Shown here: positions 14,133-19,705 of the stretch, in pieces | Position numbering within the stretch: the first letter of the stretch is position 1 | How the letters are laid out: each line of letters opens with the position of its first letter | Origin: Bordetella parapertussis | Lineage (GTDB): Bacteria > Pseudomonadota > Gammaproteobacteria > Burkholderiales > SG8-41 | NCBI GenBank assembly: GCA_945870465.1 | Contig: CAMBSS010000078.1 | Coordinates: 1-19,705, forward strand | DNA: 19,705 nt | Direction of reading: 5' to 3' | Program-made: the position numbers and the translations under genes | Notes under the pieces: generated by a model | The model's database searches: none | Told to the model about the DNA's origin: nothing | What the model saw: the letters and a program-made list of their open reading frames with translations, nothing else

Positions 14133-15460
14133 TAACGAGTCGGAAACACGCCGCCGCCCTTGAAATTGGCCTTTTTGAGCAGGCTTTCATACTGGTGGCT
14201 CATCGCGTATGCCTGCACCTGCGACATGAAATCCATCGTCACCACCACAATAATCAGCAAGCTGGTGCCGCCGAAATAGAACGGCACTTTTTTCCAGACG
14301 ATCAGGAATTCGGGCAGCAGGCATACCAGCGTCACATAAACCGAACCCACCAGCGTCAGGCGCAGCATGATTTTTTCGATGTAGCGCGCGGTCTGGTCGC
14401 CGGGCCGGATGCCGGGCACGAAAGCTCCGCTTTTTTTCAGGTTGTCCGCGGTTTCCTTCGGATTGAACATCAGCGCCGCGTAAAAGAAACAGAAAAACAC
14501 GATGGCCGCCGAGTACAGAAAAACGTAGACCGGCTCGCCGGGGTGCAGCGTGGAGGCGATATTCGCCAGCCAGCGCATATTCTCGCCGGTGCCGAACCAC
14601 TGCGCGAGCGTGGCGGGAAACAGGATGATGCTCGACGCGAAAATCGGCGGGATCACGCCCGACATGTTGAGCTTCAGAGGCAGATGCGAAGATTGCCCGC
14701 CGTAGACCTTGCGCCCGACCTGGCGCTTGGCGTAATTGACGAGGATGCGGCGCTGGCCGCGCTCGACGAAGCACACCAGTGCAGTGACGCCGATCACCAG
14801 TGCCGCGATGAAGAATATGGTCAGGATGCTGAAGGCGCCGGTGCGCTGCAGCTCGAGCGTGCCGACCACCGCGGACGGCAGCCCTGCCGCGATGCCCGCG
14901 AATATGATCAGCGAAATACCGTTGCCGATGCCGCGTTCCGTGATCTGTTCGCCCAGCCACATCAGGAACATGGTGCCGGTGACCAGCGTGATCATGGTCG
15001 TGAGACGGAAAGCCAGGCCCGGATCGAGCACCAGTCCGCGCTGGGATTCGAGCGCTATCGCGATACCCATGCCCTGGAACATCGCGAGCGCGGCAGTGCC
15101 GTAGCGCGTGTACTGCGTGATCTTGCGGCGGCCCGCTTCGCCTTCTTTCTTGAGCGCTTCGAGCGTCGGCGACACGACCGTCATCAGCTGCATGATGATG
15201 GAGGCCGAGATATACGGCATGATGCCGAGAGCCAGGATCGTGAAGCGCGACAGCGCGCCACCCGAGAACATGTTGAACATGTCGAGGATGCCGCCTTTTT
15301 GCGACTTGAAGAGCTCTGCCAGCGTCACCGGATCGATGCCCGGTACCGGGATGTGCGCGCCGATGCGGTAAACGATCAGCGCGCCCAGCAAGAACAACAG
15401 GCGACGGTTGAGGTCGCCCATCTTGCCCTGCATGCTCAATCTGGAATCCTGATTAGCCAA
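14132..15460 (-). CDS. secY: Preprotein translocase subunit SecY
   Basis: This 442-residue integral membrane protein is the channel subunit of the SecYEG translocon, with ten hydrophobic segments recognisable along the sequence. Landmarks are the first transmembrane segment [24 protein letters not shown] (about 20-43), the plug region (about 56-70), [15 protein letters not shown], the cytosolic loop with [17 protein letters not shown], and the C-terminal [13 protein letters not shown]. The start is TTG at 15460 with a weak AAGG upstream; this gives the conserved MANQ N-terminus. An ATG nine codons later is possible but lacks a well-placed ribosome binding site. It begins two bases after the rplO stop and overlaps infA by one base, so expression is coupled to both. 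Confidence 0.98.
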   Translation of the reverse strand: MANQDSRLSMQGKMGDLNRRLLFLLGALIVYRIGAHIPVPGIDPVTLAELFKSQKGGILDMFNMFSGGALSRFTILALGIMPYISASIIMQLMTVVSPTLEALKKEGEAGRRKITQYTRYGTAALAMFQGMGIAIALESQRGLVLDPGLAFRLTTMITLVTGTMFLMWLGEQITERGIGNGISLIIFAGIAAGLPSAVVGTLELQRTGAFSILTIFFIAALVIGVTALVCFVERGQRRILVNYAKRQVGRKVYGGQSSHLPLKLNMSGVIPPIFASSIILFPATLAQWFGTGENMRWLANIASTLHPGEPVYVFLYSAAIVFFCFFYAALMFNPKETADNLKKSGAFVPGIRPGDQTARYIEKIMLRLTLVGSVYVTLVCLLPEFLIVWKKVPFYFGGTSLLIIVVVTMDFMSQVQAYAMSHQYESLLKKANFKGGGVFPTR

Positions 15461-15462
15461 CT

Positions 15463-16179
15463 TTACTCAGCCTTCTTTTTCTTGGCGGGGGCTTTGTCTT
15501 TGCCGCCCTTGGCTTTGGCTTCAGGTGCGGCCTTGGCTTCTGCCTTGGCTTCGGCTTTTTCTTTCGATTCGGCCTTGGCTTTGCTCTTGGCTTCGGCTTT
15601 CGCTTCCGCGTTCACCGCTGCCTTGGCGTTCTCTTCGGCGATGGTCGCGGACGTGGTCGCAGCGCGGGTTTCAGCGCGCACGATGGCCGCCGCTTTACGC
15701 GCGACTTTCTTGCCTTCTTTGACGGGCTTGCCGCCGGTGCTGTCGGGCATTTCGAATTTGCCGCCGGCAGCTTCTACGGCTGCGCGCGCACCTTTCGACG
15801 CCAGCAGACCGTGCAGCGTAACTTTGCGCTTCAACTCGCCGGACACGATGACTTTCGCCGTCAAAGCGTGGATCGGCACAATGCCGGCATCTTTGAGTAC
15901 CAGGATGTCGATGGTATCGACCTTCAGGCGGTTCAGATCCGACAGACGCACTTCGGCGGTATCGCCGCGCGTGGGCGAATTGAAACCGCGCTTGGGCAGG
16001 CGGCGTTGCAGCGGCATCTGGCCGCCCTCAAAACCGACCTTGTGATAACCGCCCGCGCGGGACGATTGTCCTTTGTGTCCGCGACCGGCCGTCTTGCCTA
16101 GTCCGCTACCGATGCCGCGGCCGACGCGTCGTTTCGCATGCTTGGCGCCGGCGGCTGGTTTGATCGTATTGAGCTGCAT
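15463..16179 (-). CDS. rplO: 50S ribosomal protein L15 (uL15) with long Ala/Lys/Glu-rich C-terminal tail
   Basis: Residues 1-144 are a complete L15: [54 protein letters not shown] and the usual end [14 protein letters not shown]. The protein then continues for 94 residues with a tail of Ala, Lys and Glu in [12 protein letters not shown] repeats, ending [10 protein letters not shown], where most L15 proteins stop near 144-146. The tail frame is uninterrupted, its codons use the same G/C-ending style as the core, and the stop is two bases before the secY start, so it is a true extension and not a frameshift. The charge pattern suggests a disordered or helical basic/acidic tail on the large subunit surface. 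Function of the tail is unknown. Confidence 0.97.
   Translation of the reverse strand: MQLNTIKPAAGAKHAKRRVGRGIGSGLGKTAGRGHKGQSSRAGGYHKVGFEGGQMPLQRRLPKRGFNSPTRGDTAEVRLSDLNRLKVDTIDILVLKDAGIVPIHALTAKVIVSGELKRKVTLHGLLASKGARAAVEAAGGKFEMPDSTGGKPVKEGKKVARKAAAIVRAETRAATTSATIAEENAKAAVNAEAKAEAKSKAKAESKEKAEAKAEAKAAPEAKAKGGKDKAPAKKKKAE
15470..15640. repeat. Low-complexity coding repeat in the rplO tail
   Basis: On the plus strand the stretch is an irregular tandem of CCTTGGCTTCGG-like units (GCC/GAA/AAG/GCT codons on the coding strand), encoding AEAK/AESK/AKAE units. Units differ by single bases, so this is a degenerate rather than perfect repeat. Such tracts can change length by slippage in multiples of three or six without breaking the frame into secY. 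Confidence 0.7.
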
Positions 16180-16183
16180 TGAA

Positions 16184-16381
16184 TTAACCTTCGCTCTTCA
16201 GGAGGTAACTGATTTTGTTGATCATGCCGCGATTGGCCGGGGTATCGATCACCTCGGCGGTCGAATTGATGCGGCGCAGACCCAGGCCGCGCGCGGTCGC
16301 GCGGTGGGTTTGCATGGTGCCGATCAGGCTTCTGACCAGCGTCACCTTGATGGTTTTGCCCGACTGTTTTGCCTTGGCCAT
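16184..16381 (-). CDS. rpmD: 50S ribosomal protein L30 (uL30)
   Basis: This 65-residue protein contains [32 protein letters not shown], the characteristic L30 core, and ends [10 protein letters not shown]. It is a small large-subunit protein that binds 23S/5S rRNA region helices. Length is slightly above the usual 58-61 owing to a short N-terminal MAKAKQSG. Its ATG lies two bases after the rpsE stop; rplO starts four bases after its own stop, so the trio is tightly coupled. Confidence 0.98.
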   Translation of the reverse strand: MAKAKQSGKTIKVTLVRSLIGTMQTHRATARGLGLRRINSTAEVIDTPANRGMINKISYLLKSEG

Positions 16382-16383
16382 GA

Positions 16384-16908
16384 TTAACCCGCGATCTCTT
16401 CGACCGTCTTGCCGCGCTTGGCCGCGATGTCTGACGGGGTGTTCATCGCCTGCAGACCGTTCAGGGTCGCACGCACCACGTTGTAGGGGTTGGTCGAGCC
16501 GATGATCTTGGCAAGCACGTTGGTCACGCCCATCACCTCGAAAATTGCACGCATCGGGCCGCCGGCAATGATGCCCGTGCCGTCCGACGCCGGTTGCATG
16601 TAAACGCGTGCCGAGCCGTGACGGCCGGTCACCGCGTGATGCAGGGTGCCGTTCTTCAGATTGATCTTGACCAGCTTGCGGCGTGCCTCGTCCATCGCTT
16701 TTTGCACGGAGACCGGCACTTCGCGCGCCTTGCCTTTGCCCATGCCAACGCGGCCATCGCCGTCACCAACCACCACGAGTGCCGCGAAACCCATGACGCG
16801 GCCGCCCTTCACCACCTTGGTGACGCGGTTGATCGCGATCATTTTTTCGCGCAGGCCGTCGCCGCGTTCTTCGCCGCCCGCCATCCTGTTTGCCTGGAGT
16901 TTTGCCAT
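16384..16908 (-). CDS. rpsE: 30S ribosomal protein S5 (uS5)
   Basis: This 174-residue protein has the N-terminal double-stranded RNA-binding S5 domain ([43 protein letters not shown], about 20-62) and the C-terminal domain with [29 protein letters not shown] (about 111-139). S5 contributes to translational accuracy at the mRNA entry site. Length is close to the betaproteobacterial norm. Start: ATG with CAGGAAAG upstream. It lies in the spc operon between rplR and rpmD. Confidence 0.99.
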   Translation of the reverse strand: MAKLQANRMAGGEERGDGLREKMIAINRVTKVVKGGRVMGFAALVVVGDGDGRVGMGKGKAREVPVSVQKAMDEARRKLVKINLKNGTLHHAVTGRHGSARVYMQPASDGTGIIAGGPMRAIFEVMGVTNVLAKIIGSTNPYNVVRATLNGLQAMNTPSDIAAKRGKTVEEIAG

Positions 16909-16920
16909 GTGCTTTCCTGA

Positions 16921-17280
16921 CTAGAACTTGAGCCCGTGCTCGCGCGCGGCTTCCGCCAGCGCCTTCACACGACCGTGATATTTATAGCCGCCGCGGTCGA
17001 ACGCAACTGCCTCGATGCCCAGCGCCTTGGCTTTTTCGGCGATCAGCTTGCCGACTGCAGCCGCGGCCTCGACGTTGCCGCCATTCTTGACCGATTTGCG
17101 CAATGCCGGCTCGATGGTCGACGCGCTCGCCAGCACTTTGGCGCCGCTTGCATCGATGACCTGCGCGTACATGTGCCCGTTCGAGCGGTGCACCGCCAGC
17201 CGCACCACGCGCAATTCCGCGATCTTGCGGCGGGTTTGCTGGGCACGGCGCAGCCGCGCCTGGTTTTTGTCTTCTTTCAT
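16921..17280 (-). CDS. rplR: 50S ribosomal protein L18 (uL18)
   Basis: This 119-residue protein matches L18: a basic N-terminus [34 protein letters not shown], and [28 protein letters not shown] at the end. It binds 5S rRNA together with L5. Start: ATG with AGAGGCGAG immediately upstream. It lies nine bases after rplF in the spc operon. Length agrees with the family (117-120). Confidence 0.98.
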   Translation of the reverse strand: MKEDKNQARLRRAQQTRRKIAELRVVRLAVHRSNGHMYAQVIDASGAKVLASASTIEPALRKSVKNGGNVEAAAAVGKLIAEKAKALGIEAVAFDRGGYKYHGRVKALAEAAREHGLKF

Positions 17281-17289
17281 CTCTCGCCT

Positions 17290-17823
17290 CTACTTCTTCT
17301 TGGTCTCTTTGAGGATGACCGTCTCGTCGGAATAGCGCACGCCCTTGCCCTTGTACGGCTCGGGACGGCGATAGGCGCGGATATCGGCCGCCACCTGTCC
17401 GACGACCTGTTTGTCGATACCCTTGATCAGGATCTCGGTTTGCGTCGGTGTCTCGACCTTGATGCCATTGGGCATCTGGTGCACGACTGGATGCGAAAAA
17501 CCCAGCGTCAGATTCAGCTTGTCACCCTGCGCCTGCGCGCGGTAGCCGACGCCGACCAGCATAAGCTTGCGCTCGTAGCCTTTGGTGACGCCCTGCACCA
17601 TGTTCGCAACCAGCGCGCGCATGGTCCCCGAAAGCGCATTGGCAGCGTGCGATTCGTTAGCCACCTTGAACTGCAGGCGGTTCTCTATTTTTTCGAGTGT
17701 GACCTGCTCCGACAGCGGTTGCTTCAGCGTGCCGAGCGGGCCCTTCACCGAGATTTCGCTCGGTGAAAACTGCACTTCCACGCCGGTCGGCACTTCGATC
17801 GGAAAATTACCTATTCTGGACAT
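17290..17823 (-). CDS. rplF: 50S ribosomal protein L6 (uL6)
   Basis: This 177-residue protein has the two L6 repeats (about 1-80 and 82-172), with [12 protein letters not shown] at the N-terminus and [16 protein letters not shown] near the end. It sits near the GTPase-associated region of the large subunit. The start is ATG at 17823 with CGAGGAATAG upstream; the open frame extends 21 codons further into rpsH, but that part is unlike L6 and lacks a ribosome binding site. Length equals E. coli L6 (177). Confidence 0.98.
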   Translation of the reverse strand: MSRIGNFPIEVPTGVEVQFSPSEISVKGPLGTLKQPLSEQVTLEKIENRLQFKVANESHAANALSGTMRALVANMVQGVTKGYERKLMLVGVGYRAQAQGDKLNLTLGFSHPVVHQMPNGIKVETPTQTEILIKGIDKQVVGQVAADIRAYRRPEPYKGKGVRYSDETVILKETKKK

Positions 17824-17848
17824 CGCTATTCCTCGTTCGCAGCTTTGA

Positions 17849-18244
17849 CTATGCAACGATGCACAAAACCTCGCCGCCGATGCCAAGTCCGCGCGCTTTG
17901 CGGTCGGTCATCACACCCTTCGAGGTCGATACGATGGCTACACCGAGACCGTTCATGACTTTCGGCATGTCGTCGCTCGGCTTGTAAACACGCAGGCCGG
18001 GACGGCTGACGCGTTCGATTTTTTCGATTACCGGGCGGCCGGCGTAATACTTGAGGCCGACTTCCAGCGTTGGTTTGCCATCCAGCGCGCGCACCGCGAA
18101 GTCGTCGATATAGCCTTCGTCCTTGAGGACTTTGGCAATCGCGGCCTTGACTTTGCTCGCCGGCATTGCGACTGAAACTTTTTCCGACATCTGCGCATTG
18201 CGTATGCGCGTCAACATGTCGGCGATCGGATCACTCATGCTCAT
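17849..18244 (-). CDS. rpsH: 30S ribosomal protein S8 (uS8)
   Basis: This 131-residue protein shows [16 protein letters not shown] at the start and the C-terminal [26 protein letters not shown] typical of S8. S8 binds the central domain of 16S rRNA and, in E. coli, represses the spc operon by binding its own mRNA near the rplE start. Two ATG codons occur (18244 and 18238); the first is placed nine bases after GGAGAG and is preferred. It follows rpsN by 24 bases. Confidence 0.98.
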   Translation of the reverse strand: MSMSDPIADMLTRIRNAQMSEKVSVAMPASKVKAAIAKVLKDEGYIDDFAVRALDGKPTLEVGLKYYAGRPVIEKIERVSRPGLRVYKPSDDMPKVMNGLGVAIVSTSKGVMTDRKARGLGIGGEVLCIVA

Positions 18245-18268
18245 GGTTTTGGTCTCTCCAGCTTCCTG

Positions 18269-18574
18269 CTACCAGCTCGCCTTGATTACACCGGGAATCT
18301 CGCCGCGCATCGCGATATCACGCAATTTGCTGCGGCCGAGGCCAAACTTGCTGTAAACGCCGCGTGGCCGGCCGGTCAGCGCGCAACGATTGCGCAGCCG
18401 CACCGGACTCGCGTCGCGCGGCAGCTTCTGCAGCTTCAGGCGCGCTTCGTAACGGTCTTCCGGCGACAACTTCTGGTCGTTAATGAGCGCCATCAGTTGC
18501 GCGCGCTTGGCGGCGAATTTCTTCACCGTTTTGCGGCGATTCTGGTCGCGCAGTTTCAATACGAGTTTGGACAT
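18269..18574 (-). CDS. rpsN: 30S ribosomal protein S14 (uS14), zinc-free long form
   Basis: This 101-residue protein is the long C-minus form: it has only a single Cys in the [25 protein letters not shown] region (about 62-86) and no CxxC zinc knuckle. The N-terminal half is a long basic helix region. It is a small-subunit head protein needed late in 30S assembly. Start: ATG with CAGGAAC upstream. It begins three bases after rplE ends. In the same window S4 and L36 are zinc forms, so zinc dependence is mixed. Confidence 0.98.
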   Translation of the reverse strand: MSKLVLKLRDQNRRKTVKKFAAKRAQLMALINDQKLSPEDRYEARLKLQKLPRDASPVRLRNRCALTGRPRGVYSKFGLGRSKLRDIAMRGEIPGVIKASW

Positions 18575-18577
18575 GGG

Positions 18578-19165
18578 CTAGTTCCTGAACGGAAATTTGA
18601 ATGCCGCCAGCAGCGCGCGGCCTTCGGCGTCGGTTTTGGCGGTGGTCGTGATGGTGATGTTCATGCCGCGCAATGCGTCGATCTTGTCGTATTCGATCTC
18701 GGGAAAAATGATCTGTTCCTTGATGCCGAAATTGAAGTTGCCGCGGCCGTCGAACGATTTGCCCGGGATGCCGCGGAAGTCGCGGATGCGCGGAATCGCC
18801 ACACTCACCAGACGGTCGAGGAATTCGTACATGCGGGTGCCGCGCAGCGTGACCTTGCAGCCGATCGGGTAGTTGTCGCGGATCTTGAAGGTCGCGATCG
18901 ATTTCTTCGACTTGGTCACGAGCGGCTTCTGGCCGGCGATCTTGGTCATGTCGCCGACCGCGTTGTCCATGATCTTCTTGTCGTTGACCGCTTCACCGAC
19001 ACCCATGTTGAGGGTGATTTTCTCGATGCGCGGAACCTGCATCACCGACTTGTAGCCGAACTGCTTGACGAGCTGTTTGACCACGTCCTGCTGGTAATGC
19101 GTGTGCAGACGGGCGGATGCCGCTGCGCTCTTGTCTTTGCCGGCGGCCTTGGCCTGGGTGCTCAT
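18578..19165 (-). CDS. rplE: 50S ribosomal protein L5 (uL5) with short N-terminal extension
   Basis: This 195-residue protein contains the full L5 core: [53 protein letters not shown] and the C-terminal [23 protein letters not shown]5 binds 5S rRNA and contacts tRNA in the P site. The usual length is about 179; here about 17 extra residues ([17 protein letters not shown]) precede the conserved RLHTHYQ start. The ATG overlaps the rplX stop by four bases (ATGA), and no alternative start codon lies nearer the core, so the extension appears real. It is rich in Ala, Ser and Lys and probably disordered. Confidence 0.97.
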   Translation of the reverse strand: MSTQAKAAGKDKSAAASARLHTHYQQDVVKQLVKQFGYKSVMQVPRIEKITLNMGVGEAVNDKKIMDNAVGDMTKIAGQKPLVTKSKKSIATFKIRDNYPIGCKVTLRGTRMYEFLDRLVSVAIPRIRDFRGIPGKSFDGRGNFNFGIKEQIIFPEIEYDKIDALRGMNITITTTAKTDAEGRALLAAFKFPFRN

Positions 19166-19479
19166 GCGTCTATCACTTCGCCGTTGGATTTAAAGAAACG
19201 CACGCGCTTGCCGTCGTCCAGGGTCTTGACGCCGACGCGGTCGGCTTTCTGGGTGACCGGGTTGAAAATCGCGACGTTGGACACGTGCAGCGGCATTTCC
19301 TTTTCGACAATGCCGCCGGTGGTGTTTTTCATCGGGTTCGGCCGCTGATGCTTCTTGACGCGGTTCGCCCCCTCGACCAGCACGTGTTCGAGGTCGAGCA
19401 CGCGCAGAATGGTGCCGCGCTTGCCCTTGTCCTTGCCGGTGATGACGATCACGTCATCGCCTTTTTTTATCTTGCGCAT
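19162..19479 (-). CDS. rplX: 50S ribosomal protein L24 (uL24)
   Basis: This 105-residue protein has the KOW motif [21 protein letters not shown] (about 7-27), then [15 protein letters not shown] and [20 protein letters not shown]. It is an assembly initiator protein at the 5' end of 23S rRNA near the tunnel exit. Start: ATG at 19479, 21 bases after rplN. Its stop overlaps the rplE start (ATGA), implying translational coupling. Length matches the family (103-105). Confidence 0.98.
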   Translation of the reverse strand: MRKIKKGDDVIVITGKDKGKRGTILRVLDLEHVLVEGANRVKKHQRPNPMKNTTGGIVEKEMPLHVSNVAIFNPVTQKADRVGVKTLDDGKRVRFFKSNGEVIDA

Positions 19480-19500
19480 GCTTAGTCTACCTATGAGCTC

Positions 19501-19705
19501 TTACAGAACTTCCGGCGCGAGCGAAACGATCTTCATGAACCGCTCGGTTCTCAATTCGCGCGTCACCGGCCCGAAAATTCGCGTGCCGATCGGCTCCAGC
19601 TTGGCTGTGAGCAGGACGGCGGCATTGCTGTCGAACTTGATCAGCGAACCGTCGGCGCGGCGGATACCCTTGGCAGTCCGCACCACCACGGCGTTGTAAA
19701 TCTCG
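19501..19705 (-). CDS. rplN: 50S ribosomal protein L14 (uL14), C-terminal part (cut by the right edge)
   Basis: The frame ends with [27 protein letters not shown], the canonical L14 C-terminus, and is open to the right edge, starting with [12 protein letters not shown]. About 67 of the expected 122 residues are present; the N-terminus lies outside. L14 forms an intersubunit bridge with 16S rRNA. An internal GTG could be mistaken for a start, but the conserved sequence continues upstream of it. It is the first gene of the spc operon, which therefore continues beyond the window. Confidence 0.97.
   Translation of the reverse strand, partial: EIYNAVVVRTAKGIRRADGSLIKFDSNAAVLLTAKLEPIGTRIFGPVTRELRTERFMKIVSLAPEVL

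Noticed and set aside
15470..15750. A frameshift or gene fusion as the origin of the L15 tail
   Set aside because: The frame is continuous, base usage resembles the core, no second domain is recognisable, and the stop is at the expected distance from secY.
13943..16045. Open frame of 700 codons on the plus strand opposite secY and rplO
   Set aside because: It is antisense to well-conserved genes; its His/Arg/Asp-rich translation is typical of the reverse frame of GC-rich coding DNA, and it has no recognisable domain or ribosome binding site.

Overview
The window is a GC-rich proteobacterial chromosome segment and almost certainly betaproteobacterial. Three things support this: the gene order of the ribosomal spc/alpha block with infA and rpmJ between secY and rpsM; three tripartite-tricarboxylate-transporter (Bug/TctC-type) periplasmic binding proteins, a family greatly expanded in Burkholderiales and relatives; and ribosomal protein sequences close to that class. 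I cannot name the species. The cysteine-rich zinc-type S4 argues for a Nitrosomonadales/Rhodocyclales-like or uncultured betaproteobacterial lineage rather than classical Burkholderia/Bordetella (inference from memory of the families).

Left part (1-6422), accessory catabolic/uptake genes: the start of a small lipoprotein leaves the left edge (minus strand). A mandelate racemase/muconate lactonizing-type enolase-superfamily enzyme (minus) is divergent from a plus-strand series: Bug binding protein 1, an MmgE/PrpD-family protein and Bug binding protein 2. A third Bug protein lies on the minus strand, convergent with the second. Both intergenic gaps of the plus-strand series carry related inverted repeats built from a 9-nt AAGGACGC-type unit, so the MmgE/PrpD gene is bracketed by two copies. 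The likely theme is capture and breakdown of a carboxylic acid, but no permease (TctA/TctB) is present here.

Middle part (6423-10605): a degenerate dRS3-like palindromic repeat, then a DUF488 protein translationally coupled (TTGA overlap) to a Gfo/Idh/MocA oxidoreductase, both minus. Divergent from them are two tandem polysaccharide-deacetylase-fold (CE4/PuuE/PgdA-like) proteins. The first keeps the metal-binding Asp/His/His set and the second has lost both histidines. A VanY-like M15 metallopeptidase follows on the minus strand, convergent with the second deacetylase.

Right part (10639-19705), all minus strand: a nearly complete spc plus alpha operon, in transcription order rplN (cut by the right edge), rplX, rplE, rpsN, rpsH, rplF, rplR, rpsE, rpmD, rplO, secY, infA, rpmJ, then after a 138-nt gap with a good sigma70-type promoter rpsM, rpsK, rpsD, rpoA and rplQ, ending at a strong intrinsic terminator. 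Oddities are a 94-residue Ala/Lys/Glu-rich C-terminal tail on L15, a short Ala/Lys/Ser-rich N-terminal extension on L5, and a TTG start for secY.

I found no CRISPR array, RNA gene, transposase or recognisable defence system. The most unusual items are the metal-site-deficient deacetylase beside an intact paralogue, the L15 tail, the repeat pair around the MmgE/PrpD gene, and stop codons lying in hairpin loops at both convergent gene ends.
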